Below, one piece after another: positions 1 to 8,916 of a stretch of DNA of 42,736 nt. The first letter of the stretch is position 1; each line of letters starts with the position of its first letter. The notes below the pieces were generated by a model, which worked only from the letters and a program-made list of their open reading frames with translations, did no database searches and was not told the origin of the DNA. The position numbers and the translations under genes were made by a program. This DNA is from an uncultured Helicobacter sp. (GTDB taxonomy: Bacteria; Campylobacterota; Campylobacteria; Campylobacterales; Helicobacteraceae): NCBI GenBank assembly GCA_944323645.1, contig CALUTE010000017.1:1-42736 (forward strand), read 5' to 3'.

Positions 1-5
1 AAAAG

Positions 6-80
6 TGGTGACCCCTAGGGGATTCGAACCCCTGTAGCCACCGTGAAAGGGTGGTATCCTAACCGTTAGATGAAGGGGCC
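6..80 (-). tRNA. tRNA-Glu (anticodon TTC)
   Basis: Read on the minus strand, the sequence folds as a complete 75-nt tRNA including an encoded CCA end at 8-6. The acceptor arm GGCCCCT pairs with AGGGGTC, with one G-T wobble. The T-arm carries GGTTCGAATCC and the anticodon loop reads CTTTCAC, giving anticodon TTC. It lies 16 nt downstream of tRNA-Lys and is probably co-transcribed with it from the promoter at 191-220. Confidence 0.95.
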
Positions 81-96
81 ACTACACTTAATCAAA

Positions 97-172
<76 letters not shown>

Positions 173-190
173 TGCGTAATAAAAATTGCA

Positions 191-220
191 ATTGTATATT
201 GTTTTAGTGCTTTTTGTCAA
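191..220 (-). promoter_or_regulatory. sigma70-type promoter for the tRNA-Lys/tRNA-Glu unit
   Basis: On the minus strand a perfect -35 box TTGACA (220-215) is followed after 16 nt by TATACA (198-193), or after 18 nt by TACAAT (196-191). The first tRNA base is at 172, so the leader would be short. A consensus -35 is uncommon in Campylobacterota promoters and fits a strongly expressed stable-RNA unit. The promoter lies in the gap between the CinA-like gene stop and the tRNAs. Confidence 0.75.
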
Positions 221-234
221 GGGCTAGTAAGCAG

Positions 235-939
235 CTAAATATTTTTTAATAATATTTCAATAGCTTTCGTGCATGCCTGATCTTGAATACTTTGACGGGG
301 GCTTAACACTCCTTTTGCAGCGTGGATCGAGGCGTGTGATGAGGTATGTGGCTCAAAAAAATGATGCTCAATACAGGGTGCTTTCCCTGCGACTTGCACA
401 CCCAAAAACACTGTACCAACTGGTTTTAGTGCGCTACCTCCATTAGGTCCTGCTACACCAGAGCTTGCAATTGCCACATCTGCTCCAAAATGTTTCAATG
501 CTCCGCTTAACATCTGTGCTACGACTTGTTCACTCACAGCTCCAAAATCTTCAAGTGTTGTAGTACGCACATCAAGTAATTGTTCTTTAATAGTATTGGC
601 ATAGCTTATCACTCCTCCTAAAAAGACTTCTGAAATGCCACTAAGACTTGTAAAATAATACGCCAAAAGCCCCCCTGTACAACTCTCTGCGGTGGCAAGT
701 TTTAATTTTAGTGTTTTAAGTCGGCTAAAGGCTATAGATTCTAGGGAATCTCCAACTGCGACACTACTGCCAAAAAACCCCTGCACCCATTGCACAAACT
801 CGTCTAATCTTTCACCGCTTATGCGCGCACCAGATGACTGATGTTCCCAAGTAAGTCCATAGTGTGCAAGCATTTCCGAACAAAGCGTGTGAGCGGCATC
901 AGAATCTATGGTAAAAAAATATATATTGGTTGAAGACAT
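235..939 (-). CDS. CinA C-terminal / PncC-like nicotinamide-nucleotide amidase
   Basis: The 234-aa product carries the CinA C-terminal domain (about residues 75-230). Landmarks are TAESCTGG near residue 83, ISYANTIKEQLL, GAVSEQVVAQM, SSGVAGPNGG near 160 and KPVGTVFLGV. In known relatives this domain deamidates nicotinamide mononucleotide in the cytoplasmic pyridine-nucleotide salvage cycle. The usual N-terminal molybdopterin-binding-like half of full-length CinA (about 400 aa) is missing. The first ~75 residues resemble nothing I can name and are longer than in stand-alone PncC (about 160 aa). The ATG at 939 is preceded by AAGGA with 7-nt spacing. It is divergent from the PPK2 gene. The family call is firm; the amidase function is inferred from the family. 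Confidence 0.88.
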   Translation of the reverse strand: MSSTNIYFFTIDSDAAHTLCSEMLAHYGLTWEHQSSGARISGERLDEFVQWVQGFFGSSVAVGDSLESIAFSRLKTLKLKLATAESCTGGLLAYYFTSLSGISEVFLGGVISYANTIKEQLLDVRTTTLEDFGAVSEQVVAQMLSGALKHFGADVAIASSGVAGPNGGSALKPVGTVFLGVQVAGKAPCIEHHFFEPHTSSHASIHAAKGVLSPRQSIQDQACTKAIEILLKNI

Positions 940-1003
940 CTCTGTTCCTTAATCGTTATGAAAGCCTTAATATAGTATTAAAGTTTATTTTAGCTAAAAA
1001 TTT

Positions 1004-1009
1004 TATAAT
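1004..1009 (+). promoter_or_regulatory. -10 element upstream of the PPK2 gene
   Basis: A perfect TATAAT lies 37 bases before the start codon, in an AT-rich divergent intergenic region. No clear -35 box is visible, which is usual for the main sigma factor of Campylobacterota. Confidence 0.55.
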
Positions 1010-1045
1010 TAAAATTTAATCTTAAAAAGCCAAAAGGAGTTAGGG

Positions 1046-1888
1046 ATGAGCAACAAAAAAGAACCAAAGGTAACCAAAAAAGCTATTACCATTCGTCCAG
1101 AATCTAACAAGGATCACGCCAAAGAGATCTACAAGAAAAATGGTAAGATGAAAGAGGGTTTTTATCTTGAAGAGCTTGAAAAACTCCAAATTGAGCTTTT
1201 AAAGATGCAAAATTGGGTAAAAAAGAACAACAAAAAAGTTCTTATTATCTTAGAAGGGCGCGATGCAGCGGGTAAGGGCGGTGTGATAAAATCTCTAACT
1301 GAGCATTTAAACCAGCGTGGTTATCGTGTCGTAGCGCTACCTAAACCAACAGAAACAGAAAAAACGCAATGGTATTTTACACGCTATGTCAATGCGCTTC
1401 CTAGCGGAGGTGAGATTGTATTTTTTGATCGCAGTTGGTACAACCGAGCTGGTGTTGAACGCGTTATGGGATTTTGCACACAAGATGAATACAAACAATT
1501 TATCTATCAAGTGAGCAATCTTGAGCAAATGTTGATTGCAAGCGGAATCATTATTTTTAAATATTTTCTTGATGTAGGACAAGAGGAGCAAAAACGCAGA
1601 ATCAAACGTAGAAAAACCGATCCATTACGAATGTGGAAACTAAGCCCCATAGATTCTAAATCGCTTGATTTGTGGGACGAATATACAACCGTTTTTGAAA
1701 AAATGCTCTCTCGAACACACACGCCACATTCTCCTTGGATTGTTGTCAAATCTAACGATAAAAAAGCTGCACGTCTTAACATTGCACGCGATCTTTTAAG
1801 CAAGCTTGATTATGAGGGTAAAGATCCTTCAGCTGTTTGTATGCTGCCAAATCCAGCGATTTTGCACCCCTACTCATCAGATGTATAG
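1046..1888 (+). CDS. ppk2: Polyphosphate kinase 2 (PPK2 family)
   Basis: This 280-aa protein transfers phosphate between inorganic polyphosphate and nucleotides in the cytoplasm. The Walker A motif GRDAAGKGG is at residues 71-79. The Walker B/lid region FFDRSWYNRAGVE is at about 126-138. The conserved RRKTDPLRMWKLSPID follows, with DLWDEYT and the SPWIVVKSNDKKAARLN segment near the C-terminus. One-domain length and these motifs match class I PPK2. The N-terminal 25 residues are lysine-rich and probably unstructured. The start is set by an AAAAGGAG Shine-Dalgarno before ATG 1046, and a TATAAT lies at 1004. The preferred nucleotide (GDP or ADP) cannot be decided from sequence alone. C. jejuni has a comparable PPK2, so this is a normal component in the phylum. 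Confidence 0.95.
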   Translation: MSNKKEPKVTKKAITIRPESNKDHAKEIYKKNGKMKEGFYLEELEKLQIELLKMQNWVKKNNKKVLIILEGRDAAGKGGVIKSLTEHLNQRGYRVVALPKPTETEKTQWYFTRYVNALPSGGEIVFFDRSWYNRAGVERVMGFCTQDEYKQFIYQVSNLEQMLIASGIIIFKYFLDVGQEEQKRRIKRRKTDPLRMWKLSPIDSKSLDLWDEYTTVFEKMLSRTHTPHSPWIVVKSNDKKAARLNIARDLLSKLDYEGKDPSAVCMLPNPAILHPYSSDV

Positions 1889-1944
1889 ATTCTGCAAGCT
1901 AGAGTTAGCCTAAAATAATAGAAAGCAAGCTGAATAGATAGAGT

Positions 1945-2613
1945 ATGGAAGCGCTTGTTGCTTTGTTTGTTGTTGGGTTTGTTAGCGCTATTACTCCTGG
2001 ACCAGATATTTTGCTTGTTTTGCGTAATACAGTTGCCTTTGGGATAAGACGCGGCTTTATTGTGCTTGGTGGTATTGCAAGCGGTTGGATTGTATATTTG
2101 GTTTTTGTTTATTTTGGATTGACGCATTTTCTTAGCCACTCAATCGCCCAAATTATCTTAAGTGTCATTGGTTGCGTGTATTTGGGGTATATTAGCTTTA
2201 CTATCTATACTAGCACAAACGCACCACTCCCACAAGAACTAGCCCAAAAAAATTGCTCCAAAAATCTCGCCACAGGCTCTGCTAGCAATGCCAATGATTC
2301 GTTTAATGCGTCTAGCACGACACCTGATACATTTTTGCGCGCACTTTTTGTAAATCTCTCAAACCCCAAGGCGATCTTGTTTTTCGCAGTCATTGTTACA
2401 CAGTTTATTGGAGAAACACTTTTACTAAGCATCGTGGTGCTGTTTTGCTCACTATTTTTCGCATTTGTTTGTGTGATTATGGCAGGAGGGTTTTTTCGTC
2501 AAGTATTCAACGAGCGTGCTTTGTTGTGGGTTGATCGTGTTAGTGGGGTATTGTTTTTGATGTTTGCGTGTTTGCTTGCTTATAATGCTGTTGAAATTGC
2601 CAAGAAGTTATAG
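1945..2613 (+). CDS. LysE/RhtB-family amino-acid exporter
   Basis: This 222-aa inner-membrane protein has about six hydrophobic segments. The N-terminal family signature VGFVSAITPGPDILLVLRN is present, and the second-half signature FLRALFVNLSNPKAILFF starts near residue 130. Family members export amino acids or small metabolites by proton antiport. Substrate cannot be assigned. Between the two halves (about residues 90-125) there is a hydrophilic Asn/Ser/Ala-rich linker that is longer than usual and probably forms a cytoplasmic loop. The gene follows ppk2 by 56 bases with no terminator visible, so it may share its transcript. The Shine-Dalgarno before ATG 1945 is weak (GATAGAG). Confidence 0.9.
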   Translation: MEALVALFVVGFVSAITPGPDILLVLRNTVAFGIRRGFIVLGGIASGWIVYLVFVYFGLTHFLSHSIAQIILSVIGCVYLGYISFTIYTSTNAPLPQELAQKNCSKNLATGSASNANDSFNASSTTPDTFLRALFVNLSNPKAILFFAVIVTQFIGETLLLSIVVLFCSLFFAFVCVIMAGGFFRQVFNERALLWVDRVSGVLFLMFACLLAYNAVEIAKKL

Positions 2614-2649
2614 TTGTTAGGCTTAAACACAATTTTACCATAGTTGCAT

Positions 2650-2655
2650 TATAAT
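2650..2655 (+). promoter_or_regulatory. -10 element upstream of secA
   Basis: TATAAT lies 37 bases before the secA ATG, in a short noncoding gap after the LysE-family gene. There is no convincing -35 box. Confidence 0.55.
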
Positions 2656-2692
2656 TCCCTCTTACCTAAACTTTGTCTTAAAAGGTCATTGT

Positions 2693-5281
2693 ATGCTTCG
2701 ATCGTTGTTTGGCAAAATGTTTGGCACGCACAATGATAAGTTGATTCGCAAATATCAAAAGCGTGTCACAGCCATAAATGCCTTAGAATCCAAGTACGAA
2801 TCATTAGATGATGCACAGCTCAAAGAACACTTTGAAGCACTTAAAGTACGTGTAAATGAAGGGGAAAGCCTAGATTCTGTGCTAGAAGAAAGCTTTGCTA
2901 TCACTAGGGAAGCAAGCAAGCGTGTGCTTGGTATGCGCCATTTTGATGTACAGCTTATTGGCGGTATGGTGCTAAATGATGGGCGCATTGCCGAAATGAA
3001 GACAGGAGAAGGAAAGACTCTTGTAGCAACTCTTGCTGTTTCGCTTAATGCGTTAGGTGGCAAGGGAGTGCATGTAGTAACTGTCAATGACTATCTTGCA
3101 AAACGTGATGCAAGTGAAATGGGCGTATTGTATGAATTTCTAGGCTATAGCGTGGGGGTTATCACCGCCGAGCTAAAAGACGATAGCGAGCGACTTAGTG
3201 CTTATGCAAGTGATATTGTATATGGTACTAACAATGAATTTGGCTTTGATTATTTGCGCGATAATATGAAATATGACTTAGAATCCAAAGTACAAAAACA
3301 CCATTCATACGCCATTATCGATGAAGTAGATTCTATCCTGATTGATGAAGCGCGCACACCCCTTATTATTTCAGGACCAACCAACCGAAAAATGGAAAAC
3401 TATCAAATGGCAGACAATGTCGCTCGACAAATGGAAGCAGGCAAGGATTTTAGCATCGATGAAAAAAATCGTGTCATACTTATTACCGAGGAAGGCATCA
3501 AAAAAGCCGAAAAACTATTTAAAGTCGAGAATCTATATAGCATAGAAAACGCTTTGCTTTCACACCATCTTGACCAAGCGCTTAAGGCGAACTTTTTGTT
3601 TTTTAAAGACAAAGACTACGTAATTCAAGAAGGGGAGGTGGTGATTGTCGATGAATTTACCGGACGCTTGAGTGAGGGAAGACGCTTTAGCGAAGGGTTG
3701 CATCAAGCACTTGAAGCAAAAGAGAAAGTCGCCATTAAAGAAGAAAGTCAAACGCTTGCAGATATTACATTCCAAAACTATTTTCGACTCTATGATAAGC
3801 TTGCAGGAATGACTGGTACAGCCCAAACTGAAGCGAGTGAATTTTTGCAGATTTATAATCTTGAAGTGGTTTCTATCCCGACTAATATGCCTATTATGCG
3901 CAAAGACTTAAATGATTTGATTTACAAAAGTGAGCGAGAGAAGTTTAATGCCGTTATTAGCAAAATAAAAGAACTCTACGCTAAAGGGCAGCCTGTGCTT
4001 GTGGGAACCGCTAGCATTGAAAAAAGTGAGATTCTGCACGAGCTTCTCAAAAAAGAAAAAATCCCCCACACCGTTCTAAACGCCAAACAGCATACTAAAG
4101 AATCAGAAATCATAAAAGATGCTGGGCTTAAAGGCTCTGTAACCATTGCTACCAATATGGCAGGACGGGGTGTGGATATTAAAATTGATGATGAAATAAA
4201 AGCATTAGGCGGACTCTATATAATTGGCACAGAGCGCCATGAATCTCGCCGTATAGACAACCAGCTACGCGGACGTTCTGGAAGGCAGGGCGATCCGGGC
4301 GTGAGTCAGTTTTATCTTAGCCTTGAAGATGCGCTACTTCGGATTTTTGGTAGCGATAAGCTGAAAGGCATTATGGAGCGATTAGGACTTAAAGAAGGCG
4401 AACATATCGAATCGGGGCTTGTAACGCGTTCTGTCCAAAATGCACAAAAAAAGGTCGAGAATCTGCATTTTGAATCGCGTAAGCATTTGCTTGAGTATGA
4501 TGATGTCGCCAATGAACAGCGCAAAAGTGTGTATAAATTTCGCGATGAGTTGTTGGATTCTACCTATGATATGCGTGAGCGTGTAGAGCAAAATCGCCTT
4601 TTTGCACTGGAGACACTTGTTGAGCGTGTGCGTTTCAACCAAGATGATGTAGGGCTTGATGTGGTAGCAGTGTGCAACGCCCTAAAAGAAGAGTTTGGGT
4701 ATGATCTAAATCCAAGCGAACTTGAGAATCTAAGCGAGGGTGAATATATCCAGCATATAGCCCAAGCACTTACTACAAGCTATGAAGAAAAAATGGCGCA
4801 TATCAGCCAAGAGCAGCGCAACGAAATAGAGCGAATTATATATCTACAAACCCTTGATACATTATGGCGCGAACATCTTTACACAATGGATACGCTAAAA
4901 ACCGGAATTTCTTTGCGTGGCTATAATCAAAAAGATCCACTCGTAGAATACAAAAAAGAAAGCTACAATTTATTTATAGAGCTCATTGAGCAAATCAAGC
5001 TTCAATCAATAAAAATGCTACATATTCTCCAGCTCCAAGCACCAGAATCTAATCAAGAGCAAACACAAGAAATCCTAAGCGATTTGCAAACTTCACAGCA
5101 GCACCTTAATTACAACAAAGATAGCATCGAAGAAAACCTTGCAACAGAAGATTTTGGGCTAAGTCCATTAAGAAATGGCAAAAAAATCGCACGTAATGAT
5201 CCTTGTCCTTGTGGGAGTGGCAAAAAGTACAAACTATGCCATGGCAGAAGTGGTCCCAAGAAAGGGGTATTAGCACAATAA
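2693..5281 (+). CDS. secA: Preprotein translocase ATPase SecA
   Basis: This 862-aa cytosolic/peripheral motor drives unfolded preproteins through SecYEG. Visible elements are Walker A MKTGEGKT (residues 102-109), the DEAD-type [18 protein letters not shown] near 210, the preprotein-crosslinking region after it, [10 protein letters not shown]-type motif V ([13 protein letters not shown]), and the motif VI region [17 protein letters not shown]. The scaffold/wing domain follows. A C-terminal zinc-binding SEC-C motif [14 protein letters not shown] is at about 838-851. Length and domain order are normal. AAAAGG precedes ATG 2693. The stop codon overlaps the next start by one base (TAATG at 5279-5283), implying translational coupling with the Lol-type permease. 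H. pylori also has a permease of this kind directly after secA (from memory). Confidence 0.98.
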   Translation: MLRSLFGKMFGTHNDKLIRKYQKRVTAINALESKYESLDDAQLKEHFEALKVRVNEGESLDSVLEESFAITREASKRVLGMRHFDVQLIGGMVLNDGRIAEMKTGEGKTLVATLAVSLNALGGKGVHVVTVNDYLAKRDASEMGVLYEFLGYSVGVITAELKDDSERLSAYASDIVYGTNNEFGFDYLRDNMKYDLESKVQKHHSYAIIDEVDSILIDEARTPLIISGPTNRKMENYQMADNVARQMEAGKDFSIDEKNRVILITEEGIKKAEKLFKVENLYSIENALLSHHLDQALKANFLFFKDKDYVIQEGEVVIVDEFTGRLSEGRRFSEGLHQALEAKEKVAIKEESQTLADITFQNYFRLYDKLAGMTGTAQTEASEFLQIYNLEVVSIPTNMPIMRKDLNDLIYKSEREKFNAVISKIKELYAKGQPVLVGTASIEKSEILHELLKKEKIPHTVLNAKQHTKESEIIKDAGLKGSVTIATNMAGRGVDIKIDDEIKALGGLYIIGTERHESRRIDNQLRGRSGRQGDPGVSQFYLSLEDALLRIFGSDKLKGIMERLGLKEGEHIESGLVTRSVQNAQKKVENLHFESRKHLLEYDDVANEQRKSVYKFRDELLDSTYDMRERVEQNRLFALETLVERVRFNQDDVGLDVVAVCNALKEEFGYDLNPSELENLSEGEYIQHIAQALTTSYEEKMAHISQEQRNEIERIIYLQTLDTLWREHLYTMDTLKTGISLRGYNQKDPLVEYKKESYNLFIELIEQIKLQSIKMLHILQLQAPESNQEQTQEILSDLQTSQQHLNYNKDSIEENLATEDFGLSPLRNGKKIARNDPCPCGSGKKYKLCHGRSGPKKGVLAQ

Positions 5282-6567
5282 TGCCAAAGCAATTAAACCA
5301 CACTGACAGAAGCAAAGATATACCTCCACGCACTATGCCAAAGAGCATCGTATGGTTTTTGCACAAAAAGTTTTTGCGTTTTGATAGAACACAGCCCTTT
5401 ATTTCTATCACTGCACTTCTTGCATTTTTAGGCATAGGTGTTGGGGTTATGGTACTTATTGTTGCTATGGCAATTATGAATGGTATGAGCAAGGAATTTG
5501 AGAAACGCCTTTTTGTAATGAGTTATCCATTAACGATTTTTGCGCTAAATCAACAAGGTATTCGTGATGATCTCATACAAGAATTAGAAGGACGATTTTC
5601 ACATATGCGTTTTAGCCCTTACCTCTATACTCAAGCTGTTGCTCGCATAAATGGTTCTATGGAAGCAGCTATGCTCTTTGGGGTTGATGCACATAAAGAA
5701 GCATTGATTAATCCGGTATTTGCTAAGGCTTTTGCAAATAAAGATGAGAGGGACTATTTTATGCAAGAACGCTTTTCAATCGTAGTTGGAGAGCCCATAA
5801 GTAATGCACACTTTCTAACGCTGGGCGATAAAATCACCCTTTTTTTTACTCAGCTTGAACCAACTGGGCTTGTATTAAGCCCGATTATGAAGCGCTTTAT
5901 GCTTGTGGGATCTTTTAGTTCGGGAATTAGCAGCTATGATTCTGCTTATATGTATGCCAATATCCAAGCACTTGGTGCCATAAAAAATCTTCCACAAGGT
6001 CTCTATGATGGCGTACATATCTATTCTCCAAAGCCTATGGAAGACAAACAGAATCTACGCCAATATTTAGATTCCAAAGGACTTACCCATATTGGCATAG
6101 AAGGCTGGTGGGAGCGCAACAGTAATCTATTTGCCGCAATGAATTTGGAAAAAAATGTCCTATTTATTGTACTAATGCTCATTATCCTTATGGCAAGTTT
6201 TAATATTATCAGCTCTCTACTTATGGTTGTTATGAATCGCCGCAAGGAAATCGCGCTTTTATTAAGTCTTGGAGCAAGTAGGCAAGAGGTTCAAAAGATA
6301 TTTTTTGCAATTGGGGCAAGCATAGGCTTGGGAGGTATTGTCTTTGGTGTCTTGCTTAGTGGAGTTGTATTGTGGGTACTTGATACTTTTCCTATTGTGA
6401 GTTTGCCTGCTGATGTGTATGGTATCAGTAAGCTACCTCTAGATTTGGATATGCTTGATTTTATTGCTACGCTTGTTGGGGCTATTATCATCATCTGCCT
6501 ATCCTCATACTATCCTGCCAAAAAAGCTTCTAAAATTGATATATTGAGTGTACTTAGAAATGAGTAA
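5281..6567 (+). CDS. LolC/LolE-family lipoprotein-releasing ABC transporter permease (FtsX-like)
   Basis: The 428-aa protein (starting at ATG 5281) has one transmembrane segment at about residues 40-65 (AFLGIGVGVMVLIVAMAIMNG). A large periplasmic domain follows, then three C-terminal transmembrane segments and the FtsX-type terminal motif YYPAKKASKIDILSVLRNE. In the family, such permeases extract mature lipoproteins from the inner membrane with the ATPase LolD and hand them to LolA. A longer reading frame begins at 5203 inside secA. I prefer ATG 5281 because it overlaps the secA stop (TAATG) and is preceded by AAGAAAGGGG. One permease gene rather than a lolC/lolE pair is seen here, so it could act as a homodimer. 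No lolD or lolA is in the window. Confidence 0.88.
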   Translation: MPKQLNHTDRSKDIPPRTMPKSIVWFLHKKFLRFDRTQPFISITALLAFLGIGVGVMVLIVAMAIMNGMSKEFEKRLFVMSYPLTIFALNQQGIRDDLIQELEGRFSHMRFSPYLYTQAVARINGSMEAAMLFGVDAHKEALINPVFAKAFANKDERDYFMQERFSIVVGEPISNAHFLTLGDKITLFFTQLEPTGLVLSPIMKRFMLVGSFSSGISSYDSAYMYANIQALGAIKNLPQGLYDGVHIYSPKPMEDKQNLRQYLDSKGLTHIGIEGWWERNSNLFAAMNLEKNVLFIVLMLIILMASFNIISSLLMVVMNRRKEIALLLSLGASRQEVQKIFFAIGASIGLGGIVFGVLLSGVVLWVLDTFPIVSLPADVYGISKLPLDLDMLDFIATLVGAIIIICLSSYYPAKKASKIDILSVLRNE

Positions 6568-6583
6568 TGGTTGATTCAATAAA

Positions 6584-6638
6584 CTTTAAGCACAAAAAGC
6601 CTATGATTAGGCACTTCTAATGGTGTTTGAGCTTAAAG
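6584..6638. repeat. Nested inverted repeat in the leader of the RRM gene
   Basis: CTTTAAGC (6584-6591) pairs perfectly with GCTTAAAG (6631-6638). After one A-A mismatch, CAAA (6593-6596) pairs with TTTG (6626-6629). Inside it, GCCTA (6599-6603) pairs with TAGGC (6608-6612) around a TGAT loop. There is no U-run behind it, so it is not a classic terminator. It sits 72 bases before the GTG of the RNA-binding protein and may be a structured 5' leader or an end for the permease transcript. Confidence 0.6.
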
Positions 6639-6709
6639 CCTGCTAAGATTCTAGAGTTTTTGGAAGCTAGCTTGCAACACTTTAGAGAATCTAAGCACGG
6701 GAGATAAGC

Positions 6710-6955
6710 GTGAAAAGTATTTATGTTGGCAACCTTCCATACTCTACCACTAATGAAGAGATGATGACACTATTTGGCAAATTTGGGACTGTACATTCTG
6801 TCAAGCTTATTAACGATCGTGAAACAGGCAGGGCAAAAGGCTTTGGCTTTGTAGAAATGGAAGATGAAAGTGCGCTAGAGGCTATTAGTGCGCTTGATAA
6901 CACCGAGTTTATGGGAAGAAAGCTTCGAGTCAATGAAGCAAATGCCAAAAAATAG
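6710..6955 (+). CDS. Small RRM-type RNA-binding protein
   Basis: This 81-aa protein consists of a single RNA recognition motif. RNP2 is IYVGNLPYS at residues 4-12 and RNP1 is KGFGFVEM at about 44-51, each with the aromatic residues that stack on RNA bases (Tyr5, Phe46, Phe48). Single-RRM proteins of this size are known in Helicobacter (annotated as a 12RNP2-like single-strand-binding protein in H. pylori) and cyanobacteria. Their RNA targets in epsilon-class bacteria are not known to me. The start is GTG 6710, supported by GGGAG nine bases upstream; no ATG fits. The gene is monocistronic by context and preceded by the nested inverted repeat at 6584-6638, which could be its own target in an autoregulatory loop (inference). 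Confidence 0.92.
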   Translation: MKSIYVGNLPYSTTNEEMMTLFGKFGTVHSVKLINDRETGRAKGFGFVEMEDESALEAISALDNTEFMGRKLRVNEANAKK

Positions 6956-7038
6956 CACTATACCAAGGCGTAGTTGCTAGAGCTTCAAAAGTCGTGTATT
7001 TTAGTTTTACTTTAACCGTACTATTATATCTTTAGAGG

Positions 7039-7623
7039 TTATGTGATATTTGGATCAATAAGCTCACTTACTTGCAAGTAGTATTTCCCCACCCTACCTA
7101 AATGTGGTGGCATAAACCGCAAATCATCACGATAGATTTCGTCATCGACATAACAGCTTTTCGCTTCAAGGAACAGGGTTTTTTCCGTACCACCAAAATC
7201 TAGTACATCATATAAATCACAAAAATGTGCGACCCGCACACCCTCTGCAATTGGTGGATAATCGTTATCTATGAGTTTTAGGGAGATATCAAATACGCTT
7301 GCTTCGCTTTTGTCTGCATCAAGCTCTTTGGCAGTTTGCTCTAGTTTTGGCAAAAAATCCACCATAACAAGATTGAGCGTTGCTTTTTTAGTAGCAATAA
7401 TATTCTGCAATGTATCTTTTGGGCTGCCATCAGATTTTGTACTAAGACAGATCGAAAAAATCGGAGGATTTGAGCTTACAACACCAAAGAAGCTAAATGG
7501 AGCAAGATTCACTATGCCAGATGTGCTTGTGCTTGCTACCCAAGCGATAGGACGTGGTGTAATAGTATTACTAAGAAGACGATATTTTACGAGCGCACTT
7601 TGGAAAGAAAAGTCAAACAACAT
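7039..7623 (-). CDS. Flavin reductase-like, FMN-binding split-barrel protein
   Basis: The 194-aa protein matches the flavin reductase domain family. Landmarks are the N-terminal TITPRPIAWVASTS segment (residues about 21-34), followed by NLAPFSFFGVVSSNPPIFSICLS and KDTLQNI, a segment that contacts FMN phosphate in the family. The C-terminal half has HFCDLYDV and PPHLGRVGKYYL. Relatives are cytoplasmic FMN-binding oxidoreductases; many are annotated only as hypothetical. The start at ATG 7623 has an ideal AAGGAG, but both the Shine-Dalgarno and the start codon fall inside a palindrome (7622-7636). It is 40 bases downstream of waaF on the same strand, so co-transcription is possible. The substrate cannot be predicted. 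Confidence 0.85.
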   Translation of the reverse strand: MLFDFSFQSALVKYRLLSNTITPRPIAWVASTSTSGIVNLAPFSFFGVVSSNPPIFSICLSTKSDGSPKDTLQNIIATKKATLNLVMVDFLPKLEQTAKELDADKSEASVFDISLKLIDNDYPPIAEGVRVAHFCDLYDVLDFGGTEKTLFLEAKSCYVDDEIYRDDLRFMPPHLGRVGKYYLQVSELIDPNIT

Positions 7624-7636
7624 AAGGACTCCTTAT
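7622..7636. promoter_or_regulatory. Palindrome covering the ribosome binding site of the flavin reductase-like gene
   Basis: ATAAGGA (7622-7628) and TCCTTAT (7630-7636) are perfect inverted repeats around one base. In the minus-strand mRNA this forms a six-pair hairpin with an AGU loop. It pairs the AAGG of the Shine-Dalgarno with CCUU and includes the A and U of the start codon. It could lower translation or be a protein site; no direct evidence exists. Confidence 0.5.
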
Positions 7637-7663
7637 CTGTAAAACATAGATTCTACAATATAT

Positions 7664-8776
7664 CTAACTAACTTGTGATATTTGTTTGTTTAATGCGTTA
7701 TTTATAGCTTGTATCACCATATTGGGTGTGATATTTTTCATACAATTATGATGCACAAGCGGACAAACTCGCTTTTTGCAGGGTGCGCAAGCGAGGTTGG
7801 CACTAAGGAGCGTGAAATGTTCTGCTTTATAGGGTGCTGTTTCTTCGGCATTAGTTGGTCCAAAAATTCCTATTGTAGGGATATTGAGCGCACTTGCAAT
7901 ATGCATAGAGCCGCTATCATTACTCACAAATACACTAAGCTCACTAATCTCGCTCATAAGTTCTTGAATGCTTGTTTTGCCACAGCGATTGATAAGCAGC
8001 TGCAGTCTAGAATCTTGCGTGCTAGAATCTGTTTGTAGTGTTTGCGTTAGGTTCTCTTGCGTAAGAATAGCTTGTGCCTGCATAATAATAGATTCTGCTA
8101 GTGGGGCATCTTGATATATGCCATATATTCGCACTTCTACTCCATTGGAAACAAAATGCGCTGCTATGGCAGCAAAGTATTCAGGCAAATAGCATTTTGC
8201 GCTTCCATATGCTGCACCAGGATTTAGCCCAATGATTAAGTGTGTTTTCTGTGCAGATATGTTTGTAGGGAGGTGTAAAAGCGGCTTTGACACGAGTTCT
8301 TTTAGAGAATCTTTCGTTAAGCACCCTTTATTATAGCTTGGATTCTCAAGAAGTGGTGTAAGCAAAAAGGCATAGCTCATTACCTGGTGGATATTTTTTT
8401 GACGAGCAAGAGAGTGCGTGAGAAGCATACGACCAAAAAAACGCTTATAGCCTATGCGTATTTTTGCTCTAGTAGCATACAAAAGAAGTGCAGAGTAGAA
8501 GTGGTTTGTAAGGCTTATTGCAATATCGATTTCGCCTATTGTGGTGTGTATTTTGCGCCCTAATTGCCAGGTGGCGTAGAATCTATTCTTTGCTTGTTTG
8601 GTTGTGTCTTCAAACTTCCCAGTAATAGCAGAATCCAGTGTAAAAAGATCAAGAATTGTTGGTGGAGCAACGAGATAAAAAGAGGCGCTAGGAAATAAAT
8701 GTTTAAGAAGCTCTAGTACTGGTGTGCTCATTACCCCATCGCCTAGCCAATTAGGCAGTCGCAGAAGAATTTTCAT
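7664..8776 (-). CDS. waaF: ADP-heptose:LPS heptosyltransferase II (WaaF)
   Basis: The 370-aa GT9-family glycosyltransferase adds the second heptose to the lipopolysaccharide inner core on the cytoplasmic face of the inner membrane. Family features are the N-terminal MKILLRLPNWLGDGVMSTPVL, the central GLNPGAAYGSAKCYLPEYFAAI, and the C-terminal nucleotide-binding segment VSNDSGSMHIASALNIPTIGIFGPTN. A late CAPCKKRVCP cysteine motif typical of WaaF follows. Length is close to the family's usual 350 aa. AAAGGGG precedes ATG 8776 by five bases. The gene is divergent from hisS, the same neighbour it has in H. pylori as I recall. WaaF rather than WaaC is favoured by the WLGD motif and by the cysteine segment. 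Confidence 0.93.
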   Translation of the reverse strand: MKILLRLPNWLGDGVMSTPVLELLKHLFPSASFYLVAPPTILDLFTLDSAITGKFEDTTKQAKNRFYATWQLGRKIHTTIGEIDIAISLTNHFYSALLLYATRAKIRIGYKRFFGRMLLTHSLARQKNIHQVMSYAFLLTPLLENPSYNKGCLTKDSLKELVSKPLLHLPTNISAQKTHLIIGLNPGAAYGSAKCYLPEYFAAIAAHFVSNGVEVRIYGIYQDAPLAESIIMQAQAILTQENLTQTLQTDSSTQDSRLQLLINRCGKTSIQELMSEISELSVFVSNDSGSMHIASALNIPTIGIFGPTNAEETAPYKAEHFTLLSANLACAPCKKRVCPLVHHNCMKNITPNMVIQAINNALNKQISQVS

Positions 8777-8850
8777 CTACACCCCTTTATAACTCACAAT
8801 ATATCGCTATGTCAATTTCATTTTGTGCTTGTGAATTTTAGCAACTTTGT

Positions 8851-8858
8851 TGTAATAT
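8851..8858 (+). promoter_or_regulatory. Possible extended -10 for hisS
   Basis: TG immediately followed by TAATAT lies about 60 bases before the hisS start in the hisS/waaF divergent gap. The match to TATAAT is partial, so this is tentative. Confidence 0.35.
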
Positions 8859-8916
8859 CTCAAAACTTTTCAAGCACAATTATTGGCTGATTTTAGATTG
8901 ATATGGAGTTTAGAGT

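Noticed and set aside
5203-5280. 26-residue N-terminal extension of the LolC/E-type permease into secA
   Set aside because: The extension re-reads the SecA zinc-motif DNA in another frame; ATG 5281 overlaps the secA stop and has a ribosome site.
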